Shown here in pieces: positions 45,392-54,583 of a stretch of 64,000 bases of DNA. The position numbers and the translations under genes are program-made. The first letter of the stretch is position 1, and every line of letters starts with the position of its first letter. The DNA comes from Lysobacter niastensis. Its GTDB lineage: Bacteria; Pseudomonadota; Gammaproteobacteria; Xanthomonadales; Xanthomonadaceae. The stretch is taken from positions 372,001 to 436,000 of the forward strand of contig NZ_JADLZT010000003.1 of NCBI RefSeq assembly GCF_015453285.1, written 5' to 3'. The notes under the pieces were generated by a model. The model made no database searches. It worked only from the letters and a program-made list of their open reading frames with translations, and was not told where the DNA came from.

Positions 45392-45628
45392 TCAACCGGA
45401 AATGGCGACCGTGTCGCGCTCCCGCTTGTGCGCCTCGGCGATGATGCGCTTGTTGTCGATGCGCACGCTGCCGACCATCAGCAGGCGCATGTCGCGCACG
45501 ATGTAGTCGGCGAGCACGTCGTCGGCGATGTCGTCGCCTTCGATGTCGAGGCGGAAGTCCCAGCCTTTCAGGCCGCCGCCATTGCTGAAGTGAATCTCGA
45601 AGTCGAACACGACGCGCTTGTCGGTCAT
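45392..45628 (-). CDS. Conserved 78-residue protein
   Basis: This is a small cytosolic protein of unknown function. It begins MTDKRVVFDFEIHFSNGGGL and continues as alternating beta strands and a helix with DIEGDDIADDVLADYIVRDM and LLMVGSVRIDNKRIIAEAHK. I recognise no named family. A start eleven codons upstream exists but this ATG gives the better N-terminus. It converges on the HMA-like gene. Confidence 0.6.
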   Translation of the reverse strand: MTDKRVVFDFEIHFSNGGGLKGWDFRLDIEGDDIADDVLADYIVRDMRLLMVGSVRIDNKRIIAEAHKRERDTVAISG

Positions 45629-45655
45629 TCGCGCACTCCCTTGATTCCGTTCGCT

Positions 45656-45683
45656 CGTCATCCCCGCCTACGCAGGGATGACG
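45656..45683. repeat. REP-like palindrome, second copy
   Basis: The arms CGTCATCCC and GGGATGACG enclose CGCCTACGCA. They match the palindrome at 22848-22872 in arm sequence and lie between two minus-strand genes. Confidence 0.75.
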
Positions 45684-45726
45684 ATTTGGCAATGCCCAGC
45701 CCGCTGCGCGGCCTCGGGCCGATTCG

Positions 45727-46623
45727 TCACTTCCCCATGCGCTGGCTCAACGCCACGCTGCCGAGGATCATCGCGCCGGCGATGCCCATCGTCGCGGTCA
45801 GCGGCTCGTCCAGCAGCAGCCAGGCCCAGGCCACGCCGAACACCGGGATCAGGTAGGTGACGGTCGAAGCGCGGCTGGCGCCGATGCGGGCAATCAGTCG
45901 GTAGTACATGACGAAGGCCAGGCCGGTGCACAGCACGCCGAGCATCGCCGCCGAGAACCAGGACGCTGCCGGGATCGCGTGTTGCGGCCAGTAGCTGATG
46001 GCGAACGGCAACGTCAGCAGCGCCGACACGCCGAGCGTGGCCGAGGCGACCGCGGCCGGCGGCAATCCGGTCAGGTGACGACGCACGAGGTTGATGCCGA
46101 TGCCGTACAGGAACGCCGCGCCCACACCGGCCATCACCGCCCAGCCGATGCTGGCGCCGGCGGTCTTGCCGCTGGCCAGCACCACCACGCCGGCGAAACC
46201 GGTCAGCAGCGCCACCGCGCGACGCGCGCCGATCTTCTCGCCGAAGAACAGGAAGCCGACCAGCGCGGTGAACAACACCGTCATCGCATTGGCGATCGCA
46301 CCGATGCCGGCGGGTGCGCGCTGCGCAGCCCACGCGAACAGCATGAAAGGCACCGCCGAGTTGATCGCGCCGATGATCGCCAGCTTCGGCCACAACCGCG
46401 CCGGGAACTGCGCCCGCGCCCGCCACAGGAACGGCAGCAGCACCAGCGAACCCAGCGCCAGGCGCACCTCGACCAGCGGCATCGCACCGAAGTCCTTGGC
46501 GGCCACGCGCATGAAGAGGAACGAAGCGCCCCAGATCGCGCCGAGCAGGGCGAGTTCGAGCGGGGTGATCCAGCCGCGTTCGCGTGTGTCGGTCATGCCG
46601 GATGCCGTGGCGACGCTGTTCAT
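45727..46623 (-). CDS. EamA/DMT family permease
   Basis: The 298-residue product has ten membrane helices in two EamA halves. It starts LELALLGAIWGASFLFMRVA, the family signature, and repeats the module in the second half (GVGAAFLYGIGINLVRRHLT, then YLIPVFGVAWAWLLLDEPLT). The family exports metabolites or amino acids, substrate unknown. A 17-bp tandem duplication lies in its leader just before the start. Confidence 0.86.
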   Translation of the reverse strand: MNSVATASGMTDTRERGWITPLELALLGAIWGASFLFMRVAAKDFGAMPLVEVRLALGSLVLLPFLWRARAQFPARLWPKLAIIGAINSAVPFMLFAWAAQRAPAGIGAIANAMTVLFTALVGFLFFGEKIGARRAVALLTGFAGVVVLASGKTAGASIGWAVMAGVGAAFLYGIGINLVRRHLTGLPPAAVASATLGVSALLTLPFAISYWPQHAIPAASWFSAAMLGVLCTGLAFVMYYRLIARIGASRASTVTYLIPVFGVAWAWLLLDEPLTATMGIAGAMILGSVALSQRMGK

Positions 46624-46630
46624 CGTAAGA

Positions 46631-46664
46631 CCTCGTGGGGGAGGACGCCTCGTGGGGGAGGACG
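46631..46664. repeat. 17-bp tandem duplication in an EamA leader
   Basis: CCTCGTGGGGGAGGACG occurs twice without a gap at 46631-46647 and 46648-46664, directly before the EamA gene start. It is the exact duplication of a G-rich segment and covers the likely ribosome-binding region. Confidence 0.85.
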
Positions 46665-46680
46665 TGTCTGGCGACGCGGG

Positions 46681-47064
46681 TCAGCCCTGCGTCGGATGGA
46701 AGTGGTGGGTGATCGAATCGGGGTTGCCGCCGGCGGCCAGGAAGGCCGTCGAGCTGACGTTGAGGCCGATCAGGCGGACGCCCGATTCGGTGCGCGGACG
46801 ATGCCGGCTGTCGGGCGCGAAGGCGACATAGGTGCCGGCGCCGTAGCGCGACTCGCCCTCGATCACTTCGCCGCTGATGACGTAGAAGGACTCGCCGGTG
46901 TCGTGGTGGTCGACGTACGGCCACTGCGCGCCGGGTGCCATGTCGACCACCCAGACGCGCACGCCCGGATTGCTCGGCAGGTCGCGGCGCGTGCAGCCAT
47001 CGCCGACCTCGATCACCGCGACATCATCGATCTGCATGGCCTGCAGGTCATCGTTGGACAGCAT
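46681..47064 (-). CDS. Cupin-fold protein
   Basis: This 127-residue protein has the cupin beta barrel. WVVDMAPGAQWPYVDHHDTG gives the first conserved motif with two His, and FYVISGEVIEGESRYGAGTY continues it. The segment ending APDSRHRPRTESG is the second motif. Family members are often metal-dependent dioxygenases or binding proteins. A start 14 codons upstream at 47106 cannot be excluded. It is divergent from LysR. Confidence 0.8.
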   Translation of the reverse strand: MLSNDDLQAMQIDDVAVIEVGDGCTRRDLPSNPGVRVWVVDMAPGAQWPYVDHHDTGESFYVISGEVIEGESRYGAGTYVAFAPDSRHRPRTESGVRLIGLNVSSTAFLAAGGNPDSITHHFHPTQG

Positions 47065-47202
47065 GCTCGGATCGCTCCCGGTGGCCGTGGCAGACGGCCC
47101 ACCCATAATCTGGCTCTTGCCTGGTGGCTATTTTCCGGTGGCGCGCCGCCGCCACAAGCGCATACTTTCGCGGTCAGACACAAACCATATTTGAGGCTCG
47201 AC

Positions 47203-48090
47203 ATGGCCCTGCGCGCGGACTGGCTGCCTGCTCTGGCCGCCTTCGAATCGGCGGCCCGCCACCAGAACTTCGCCCATGCCGCCGAGGAACTGCACCTGAC
47301 GGCCAGCGCGGTCAGCCACCACGTGCGCAAGCTCGAATCCCGGCTGGGGGTCGCGCTGTTCCAGCGCCATGCCCGCGGCGTGTCGCTGACCGCCGAAGGC
47401 CGCCAGCTGGCCGACGCTGCCGGCAGCGCGATGGCAGACATGGAGGGAGTGCTGCGCACGCTGCACGGCACTCGCGACGAGCACGACCGGGTCCGCATCA
47501 CCACCCTGCACTCGCTGGTCTACACCTGGCTGATGCCGCGACTGCCTGACTTCCACCAGCGCCACCCGCACATCCGGCTCAGCATCGACACCGAGATCGC
47601 GCTGACCCGCTTCGACGACGGCGGCCCGGACCTCGGCATCCGCCATGGCCCCGGCCACTGGCCCGGGCTGACCGCGCACCTGCTGATGGACGACGCATTG
47701 TTCCCGCTCGCATCCCCGCACTACCCGGGGCTGCCGGCGATCCGCGAAGCGGCGGACGTCACCCGGCTGCCGCTGATCTCCGACCACGCACGGCAGGGCT
47801 GGCTGGACTGGTTCCGCCACGCCGGCGTGCATGGCGCGAAGTTCGAGGAGAGCTACACCTTCAGCGACAGCACGGACGCGATGAATGCCGCCGCGCACGG
47901 GCTCGGCGCGGTGCTGGCGCGTGGGCGTATCGCACAGCCCTACCTCGACGCCGGAAGGCTGCAGCGACTGCCGGGCCCCGCGCTGAAGACACGCTGGAGC
48001 TACTTCGTCGTCTACCCCTCGCACCGCCGGCTGCGTCCGGCGGCGCAGGCGTTCGTCGACTGGCTGCTGGCGCAGCCGACCGAGGACTAG
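47203..48090 (+). CDS. LysR-type regulator, GcvA-like
   Basis: This 295-residue LysR regulator has the N-terminal HTH WLPALAAFESAARHQNFAHA, then HLTASAVSHHVRKLESRLGV and LFQRHARGVSLTAEGRQLAD. The periplasmic-binding-like effector domain follows. The pattern of HHVRKLESRLG and a short first helix is typical of the GcvA/AmpR branch. It is divergent from the cupin gene, which it may regulate. Its end overlaps the convergent TfoX-like gene by four bases. Confidence 0.88.
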   Translation: MALRADWLPALAAFESAARHQNFAHAAEELHLTASAVSHHVRKLESRLGVALFQRHARGVSLTAEGRQLADAAGSAMADMEGVLRTLHGTRDEHDRVRITTLHSLVYTWLMPRLPDFHQRHPHIRLSIDTEIALTRFDDGGPDLGIRHGPGHWPGLTAHLLMDDALFPLASPHYPGLPAIREAADVTRLPLISDHARQGWLDWFRHAGVHGAKFEESYTFSDSTDAMNAAAHGLGAVLARGRIAQPYLDAGRLQRLPGPALKTRWSYFVVYPSHRRLRPAAQAFVDWLLAQPTED

Positions 48091-48449
48091 CGCGCCGCTT
48101 TCTTCGCCCGTCTGGGCGGCTTCTTCGCAGCCTTGCGCAGCGCTGCCTCCTGGGCGAGACGCAGCCAGATCCGCCAGGTGTCGGCCGAGTCCAGTGCCTC
48201 TTCCGGCACCGACCAGTAACTCATCGTGATCGGCTGCTGCTGACCCTGGTACACGTAAGGCGCGCAACCGGCCGCCTCGAACCTCGCGCGGGTCTCGTCG
48301 TCGGCCTTCAGGTACACGCCTTCCTCGATCAGCACGCCGACCAGCAGGCCGTCGAGGTACAGGCCGTGGCCGCCGAACATCGCGCGGGCGGTCAGCCGCC
48401 CCGACTCGGCGCTGAGATCTTGCAGGTGGGCAATCAGGTCGGCGCTCAT
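48087..48449 (-). CDS. TfoX N-terminal domain protein
   Basis: The 120-residue product has only the TfoX N-terminal domain (SGRLTARAMFGGHGLYLDG, then EGVYLKADDETRARFEAAGC). Pure N-domain proteins are not the competence regulator itself, so a role in competence is not implied. The C-terminus is basic (AALRKAAKKPPRRAKKAAR). It overlaps the LysR gene by four bases at the 3-prime end and is divergent from an EamA gene. Confidence 0.85.
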   Translation of the reverse strand: MSADLIAHLQDLSAESGRLTARAMFGGHGLYLDGLLVGVLIEEGVYLKADDETRARFEAAGCAPYVYQGQQQPITMSYWSVPEEALDSADTWRIWLRLAQEAALRKAAKKPPRRAKKAAR

Positions 48450-48488
48450 GCTGCGAGAATAGCGTGCCCTCCGCCGCCGCCACGACTC

Positions 48489-49430
48489 ATGAGCCCGACC
48501 AGCAAGGCCCAGCTGCAAATCCATTTCTGCGTGCTGCTGTGGGGCTTCACCGCGATCCTGGGCAAGATGATCACGCTGCCGGCGCTGCCGCTGGTGTGGT
48601 GGCGCATGTTGCTGGTGGTCGCGGCGCTGGCGCTGGTGCCGCGCGTGTGGCGCGGGCTGCGCGCGATGAAGCCGCGCCTGATCCTGGCCTATGCCGGCAT
48701 CGGCACGCTGGTGGCGTTGCACTGGCTGACCTTCTACGGCGCGATCAAGCTGTCCAACGCGTCCGTCGGCGCGACGTGCATGGCGCTGGGCACGGTGTTC
48801 GTGGCGATGATCGAACCGTGGCTGACGCGCACGCGCTTCTCCAAGCGCGAGCTCGCGCTGGGCCTGATGGTGCTGCCCGGCGTGGTGATGGTGGTCGGTG
48901 GCGTCCCGGCCGGCATGCGCGTGGGCATCGCGGTGGGCGCGGTGTCGGCGTTCCTGGTGGCGATCTTCGGATCGCTCAACAAGCGCCTGGTCGAGCACGG
49001 CGATCCGCTCACCGTGACCGCGCTGGAACTGGGTGCCGGCACGCTGATGCTGACGCTGCTGGCGCCGCTGATGCCGCTGCTGTTCCCGTCGTTCGCCGGT
49101 TCGCTGCTGGTGGTGCCCAGCGGCCACGATGCCGCCCTGCTGCTGGCGCTGGCGCTGGCTTGCACGCTGCTGCCGTTCACGCTGTCGCTGGTGGCGCTGC
49201 GGCACATGAGCGCGTTCGCGCAGCAGCTCGCGGTGAACCTCGAACCGGTCTACGCGATCGTGCTGGCGGTGTTGCTGCTGGGCGAGCAGCGCGAGCTCAC
49301 GCCGCTGTTCTATGGCGGCGTGGCGATCATCCTGGCCGCGGTCTTCATCCACCCCCTGCTCGGCTCGCCGCGGCCGCTGCAGCACCCCGAGGTCCTCGGG
49401 ACGGCCGAAGCCAAGGGCGCCGCCGAATAG
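48489..49430 (+). CDS. EamA/DMT family permease
   Basis: This 313-residue ten-helix transporter has two EamA repeats. FCVLLWGFTAILGKMITLPA opens the first, and the second half ends VNLEPVYAIVLAVLLLGEQR. ATCMALGTVFVAMIEPWLTR is another family segment. It belongs to a different subgroup from the EamA protein at 45727. Substrate unknown. Confidence 0.85.
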   Translation: MSPTSKAQLQIHFCVLLWGFTAILGKMITLPALPLVWWRMLLVVAALALVPRVWRGLRAMKPRLILAYAGIGTLVALHWLTFYGAIKLSNASVGATCMALGTVFVAMIEPWLTRTRFSKRELALGLMVLPGVVMVVGGVPAGMRVGIAVGAVSAFLVAIFGSLNKRLVEHGDPLTVTALELGAGTLMLTLLAPLMPLLFPSFAGSLLVVPSGHDAALLLALALACTLLPFTLSLVALRHMSAFAQQLAVNLEPVYAIVLAVLLLGEQRELTPLFYGGVAIILAAVFIHPLLGSPRPLQHPEVLGTAEAKGAAE

Positions 49431-49520
49431 CCCTCGCCCGGCGCGTTCAGGCCGGTTGGCGTGGACGCCTGCGTTTTTCATGGCAGGCTAGTGGGGACTT
49501 CGCCCATCAACGGTACGCGC

Positions 49521-51125
49521 ATGTATCTCGAGCACTACGGCCTGCAGCAGCCGCCGTTCTCGATCACGCCCGATCCGCGCTTCGTCTTTCTCAGCGAGCG
49601 CCACCGGGACGCTCTCGCGCACCTGCTTTTCGGCATCGGCCAGGGCGGCGGCGGCGGTTTCGTCCAGCTGACCGGCGAGGTCGGCACCGGCAAGACCACG
49701 CTGTGCCGCCTGCTGCTGGAGCAGTTGCCGGAGAACACGCGCGCCGCGCTCGTCCTCAATCCGCGGCTGTCGCCGGTGGAGCTGCTGGAGACGATCTGCG
49801 AGGAACTGCACCTGGACCTGGAAGGCGCGCGCGGCAGCGTCAAGGCGCTGGTCGACCGGCTCAACGCCTACCTGCTCGATGCCTACGCGCAGGGCCTGTG
49901 CGTGGTGCTGATCATCGACGAGGCGCAGAACCTCTCGGTCGAGGCGCTCGAGCAGGTGCGGTTGCTGACCAACCTGGAAACGCCGACGCAGAAGCTGCTG
50001 CAGATCATCCTGCTCGGCCAGCCGGAGCTGCGCGAGATGCTGGCCCGGCCCGATATGCGCCAGCTCGCGCAGCGCATCACCGCGCGTTACCACCTGACTC
50101 CGCTCAACGCCGCCGAGACCGGCGAGTACCTGCGCCATCGCTATCGCGTGGCCGGAGGCCAGCGTTTTCCCTTCACCGCTGCCGCGGTGCGGCGCATCCA
50201 CAAGCATTCCATCGGCGTGCCGCGCCTGGTCAACGTGATCGCCGAGCGCACGCTGCTCGCCGGTTATGCGCATGACGAAACCAAGCTCGATGCGCGCTGG
50301 GTCGATCGCGCTGCGCGCGAGGCGCTGGCTCCGTCGCGCCCGCGTGGCCCGCTCGCATGGCCCCTCGCTGCGGTGCTGGCCCTCGCCGCGCTGACAGGCG
50401 CCGGCTGGGCGTGGTGGCCGCGTGCCGCCGTGACTCCTCCCGTCGCGACGGCCAAGGCGGCGGCGAAAGAACCGGCGAAACCCAGCGTGGCCGCCGCCCC
50501 CACCCGGCTCGACGAGGACGCGCTGCAGGCGCGCCTGCAGCAGGCCGATGCCTCGCCGCTGCCGGCCTGGCGCGAACTGCTGGCGCTGTGGAAGCTGCCC
50601 GCTGCCGACGCCGACGCCACCGCGGCTTCGGCCTGCCTGCCGGTGCTGGCGCCGGGCGTGTACTGCGTGCGCGGCCGCGCCGGGCTCGACAAGCTCGCCG
50701 CGCAGGGACGGCCTGCGTTGCTGCGGCTGCATTCCGGCGATCGCGAACAGTGGGCGCTGCTGCGCGGCGCGGATGCTGTCAGCGTGCGTCTGTCGCTCGG
50801 CGGACAGGACCTCGATACCAGCCGGGTCGCGCTGGAGCACGTGTGGGCCGGCGAATACGCCACGCTGTGGCGCGGTCCGGATTACCTCGATGCGTCATTG
50901 CCGGTGGGCGCCACGGGACCGGCGGTCGGCTGGATCGGCCAGCGCCTGGCTCCCGGCAAGTTCACCGCGGATGCGTCTTCGACGTTGGACGCAGCGATGA
51001 TCGAGGCTGTGCGCCGCTTCCAGCGCGCGCGCGGCCTCGACAGCGATGGCGTCATCGGCCCGGAAACGCTGCTGGCGCTGTCTTCCGCCGACAACGGCCC
51101 TCGCATGCTCAAGGTCCTGGAGTAA
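49521..51125 (+). CDS. gspA: Type II secretion assembly ATPase GspA/ExeA
   Basis: This 534-residue protein has a cytosolic AAA ATPase domain with Walker A TGEVGTGKTT (residues 51-60) and Walker B VLIIDEAQN. A single membrane helix lies near residue 290 (PLAAVLALAALTGAGWAW). The periplasmic peptidoglycan-binding domain has LDAAMIEAVRRFQRARGLDS. ExeA with GspB remodels peptidoglycan so that the GspD secretin can assemble. It is followed three bases later by gspB. The N-terminus MYLEHYGLQQPPFSITPDPR is typical. Confidence 0.9.
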   Translation: MYLEHYGLQQPPFSITPDPRFVFLSERHRDALAHLLFGIGQGGGGGFVQLTGEVGTGKTTLCRLLLEQLPENTRAALVLNPRLSPVELLETICEELHLDLEGARGSVKALVDRLNAYLLDAYAQGLCVVLIIDEAQNLSVEALEQVRLLTNLETPTQKLLQIILLGQPELREMLARPDMRQLAQRITARYHLTPLNAAETGEYLRHRYRVAGGQRFPFTAAAVRRIHKHSIGVPRLVNVIAERTLLAGYAHDETKLDARWVDRAAREALAPSRPRGPLAWPLAAVLALAALTGAGWAWWPRAAVTPPVATAKAAAKEPAKPSVAAAPTRLDEDALQARLQQADASPLPAWRELLALWKLPAADADATAASACLPVLAPGVYCVRGRAGLDKLAAQGRPALLRLHSGDREQWALLRGADAVSVRLSLGGQDLDTSRVALEHVWAGEYATLWRGPDYLDASLPVGATGPAVGWIGQRLAPGKFTADASSTLDAAMIEAVRRFQRARGLDSDGVIGPETLLALSSADNGPRMLKVLE

Positions 51126-51127
51126 CG

Positions 51128-51868
51128 ATGTCTCTCATCCTTGAGGCCCTGCGCAAGTCCGAAGCCGAGCGCCGCCGCGGCCAGACGCCGGACCTGCATG
51201 CCGAGTTGCCGCCCGCGGCGCGCCCTGCGCGTACGCGCGCCTTGCCCTGGCCATGGCTGTTGCTCGCTGCTGCCACCGCCCTCGGCATGAGTGGCTGGGC
51301 CGCACGTGGCTACTGGCTTGCGACGCCGGCCGCTGCCGCTGCGGTGACCGGAGCGACCATCGACCCGGCACCCGCAGCCTCACCGGCACCGGTGGAATGG
51401 AAGCCGGCGGCACGCACCGTTCGCCCCGTCGTCCCCGCGCCACAACCGCAGCAGGCACCTGCACTGGCGCCCGTCGCCCGGGCACCTGCGGTAGTGCCGC
51501 CCGCGCCTGCCATCGAAACCGCCCCGCAGGCTTCCGCACCGCCCGTCGCCGCCACGCGCGAACATGCGGCGCCGGCCGCATTGCCGCCGCCCCCGAGCGA
51601 ACTGCCGCCCGCACCGGCGCCGATCGCTTCCGCCGGCTCGGCCGTGCTGCGCCTGTCCGACCTCAGCGCCGCCGATCGCCAGCAGTTGCCGCCATTGAAG
51701 ATGAGCATGCACATGTGGGGCCAGAGCGCCCCGCAGCGCTTCGCCATCATCGACGGCTCACGGGTGTCCGAAGGCGACCGCCTCGGCCCGGCCGTCGTCG
51801 ACGAGATCAGTGCGGACGGTGTGCTGCTCAGCTGGAACGGGCTGCACCTCAAACTGCCGGTACGCTGA
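51128..51868 (+). CDS. gspB: Type II secretion protein GspB
   Basis: This 246-residue inner-membrane protein has a short cytosolic N-terminus with MSLILEALRKSEAERRRGQT, then a membrane helix near residue 45. A long Pro/Ala-rich periplasmic linker follows, and a C-terminal GspB domain (LKMSMHMWGQSAPQRFAIID, then LGPAVVDEISADGVLLSWNG). It partners GspA. The linker is low complexity and Pro-rich, as in the family. The gene starts two bases after the gspA stop. Confidence 0.88.
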   Translation: MSLILEALRKSEAERRRGQTPDLHAELPPAARPARTRALPWPWLLLAAATALGMSGWAARGYWLATPAAAAAVTGATIDPAPAASPAPVEWKPAARTVRPVVPAPQPQQAPALAPVARAPAVVPPAPAIETAPQASAPPVAATREHAAPAALPPPPSELPPAPAPIASAGSAVLRLSDLSAADRQQLPPLKMSMHMWGQSAPQRFAIIDGSRVSEGDRLGPAVVDEISADGVLLSWNGLHLKLPVR

Positions 51869-51943
51869 CGGCCGGTTTTCCGCACCGCGCCATGCCCTTG
51901 CGCCGGGCTGGACTATCATCGGTTACCACCTCGGGGAGTCGCC

Positions 51944-52339
51944 ATGAACACGAGTACCCAGCAGGACCTCGGCAAGCTCATCATCCGCATCGCCCTCGGC
52001 GTGCTCGTGCTGCTGCATGGCATCAGCAAGCTCGACGGCGGCCTGGAAGGCATCATGAAGATGGTCGAGACCCAGGGCTTCCCGGCCTCGTTCGGCTATG
52101 GCGTGCTGGCCGGCGAAGTGCTCGGACCGCTGCTGGTGATCACCGGCTTCTTCTCGCGCATCGGCGCCGTGCTGATCGTGTTGAACATGATCGTCGCGCT
52201 GTACCTGGTGCACACGGGCGACATCGGCCACCTCAACGAGCAGGGCGGCTGGGCGATCGAACTGCAGGTGATGTACCTGGCCACCGCGCTCGGCATCGCG
52301 TTGATGGGCCCGGGCAAGTACGCGTTCAACCAGCGCTGA
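51944..52339 (+). CDS. DoxX-family membrane protein
   Basis: This 131-residue membrane protein has four helices, with the DoxX signature LIIRIALGVLVLLHGISKLD near residue 12 and YGVLAGEVLGPLLVITGFFS. GPGKYAFNQR is a typical end. DoxX-like proteins are involved in thiosulfate or redox stress responses in some bacteria, but the function here is unknown. A GGGGAG-type site lies before the ATG. Confidence 0.83.
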   Translation: MNTSTQQDLGKLIIRIALGVLVLLHGISKLDGGLEGIMKMVETQGFPASFGYGVLAGEVLGPLLVITGFFSRIGAVLIVLNMIVALYLVHTGDIGHLNEQGGWAIELQVMYLATALGIALMGPGKYAFNQR

Positions 52340-52349
52340 GCACATCGCG

Positions 52350-52417
52350 CCCCTCTCCCGCTTGCGGGAGAGGGATTTGGTGACGGTCCCGCTTGCGGGA
52401 GAGGGATTGGGTGACGG
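52350..52417. repeat. Hairpin repeat between doxX and dbpA
   Basis: The 10-bp stem CCCTCTCCCG/CGGGAGAGGG with loop CTTG (52351-52374) is followed by a second copy of the same TCCCGCTTGCGGGAGAGGG unit, then GATTGGGTGACGG. The two units are direct repeats. They lie between convergent genes and probably terminate both. Confidence 0.65.
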
Positions 52418-52418
52418 C

Positions 52419-53807
<1,389 letters not shown>

Positions 53808-53913
53808 GCGCACATGATCGCAGCATCGGGCCGAGCATGGGCTCGGGAGCGGCCCGTCGCAGGTCGCAGGCACCCGGGACGCTATGCTCGGCCGACGCGC
53901 GAGGAGGCTGGCG

Positions 53914-54491
53914 ATGCAGGGCGACCCGCTGTTCACCTACATCCGCATCGTGCTGGGCATCGTGCTCGGCCTGGCCCTGACCACGCTGCTCAAGGGCATG
54001 GCGCGCTTCGTCCAGCACCCCGGCCGCGAACGCATCTACTGGGTGCACATGGGATGGGCGCTCTCGATGTTCGTGCTGCTGACCCACTTCTGGTGGTGGC
54101 AGTTCAGCCTGATCCACGTCCATCCGTGGAGCTTCCCCGCTACGCCTTCCTGATCCTCTACGTCGTCGTGCTGTTCCTGCTGTGCACGCTGCTGTTTCCC
54201 GACGACACCTCCGACTACGACGGCTGGCGCGACTACTTCCTGTCGCGGCGCGGTTGGTTCTTCGGGATCATGGCGCTGGCCTACGTGATCGACTTCATCG
54301 ACACGCTGATCAAGGCGCGGCCCTACTTCCGCCACTTCGGCTACGAGTACCCGTTGCGCAACGCCGCGATGGTGGTGCTTTGCCTGGTCGCGATGCGTAC
54401 GCGCGCGGAGTGGTTCCACCGGACCTTCGTCGTCTTCGCCCTGCTCTACGAGCTGTCCTGGATCTACCGGCTCTACGACGTCATCGAATGA
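53914..54491 (+). pseudogene. Membrane protein gene broken by a one-base frameshift
   Basis: The first part (MQGDPLFTYIRIVLGIVLGL to HPWSF) and the second part (RYAFLILYVVVLFLLCTLLF to IYRLYDVIE) are in different frames. They join into one protein of about 192 residues with four to five helices. A one-base loss in the C run at 54135-54138 restores the frame if one C is added back. GAGGAGG precedes the ATG. Either the run was mis-sequenced or the gene is disrupted. Function unknown. Confidence 0.72.
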
Positions 54492-54583
54492 CCGGCAGGC
54501 GCCTTCTGGCCTGAGGCCGCCCGCGCCCGCGTTCGCCCTAGCGGACCAGCGGCGTTCCGGCCGCGCTGCGCGGCGGGAGCGGC

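Noticed and set aside
48087-49481. Long upstream extension of the TfoX-like gene (464 codons)
   Set aside because: The extra part is antisense to the EamA gene and is His/Gln-rich; the TfoX domain starts at MSADLIAHLQ.
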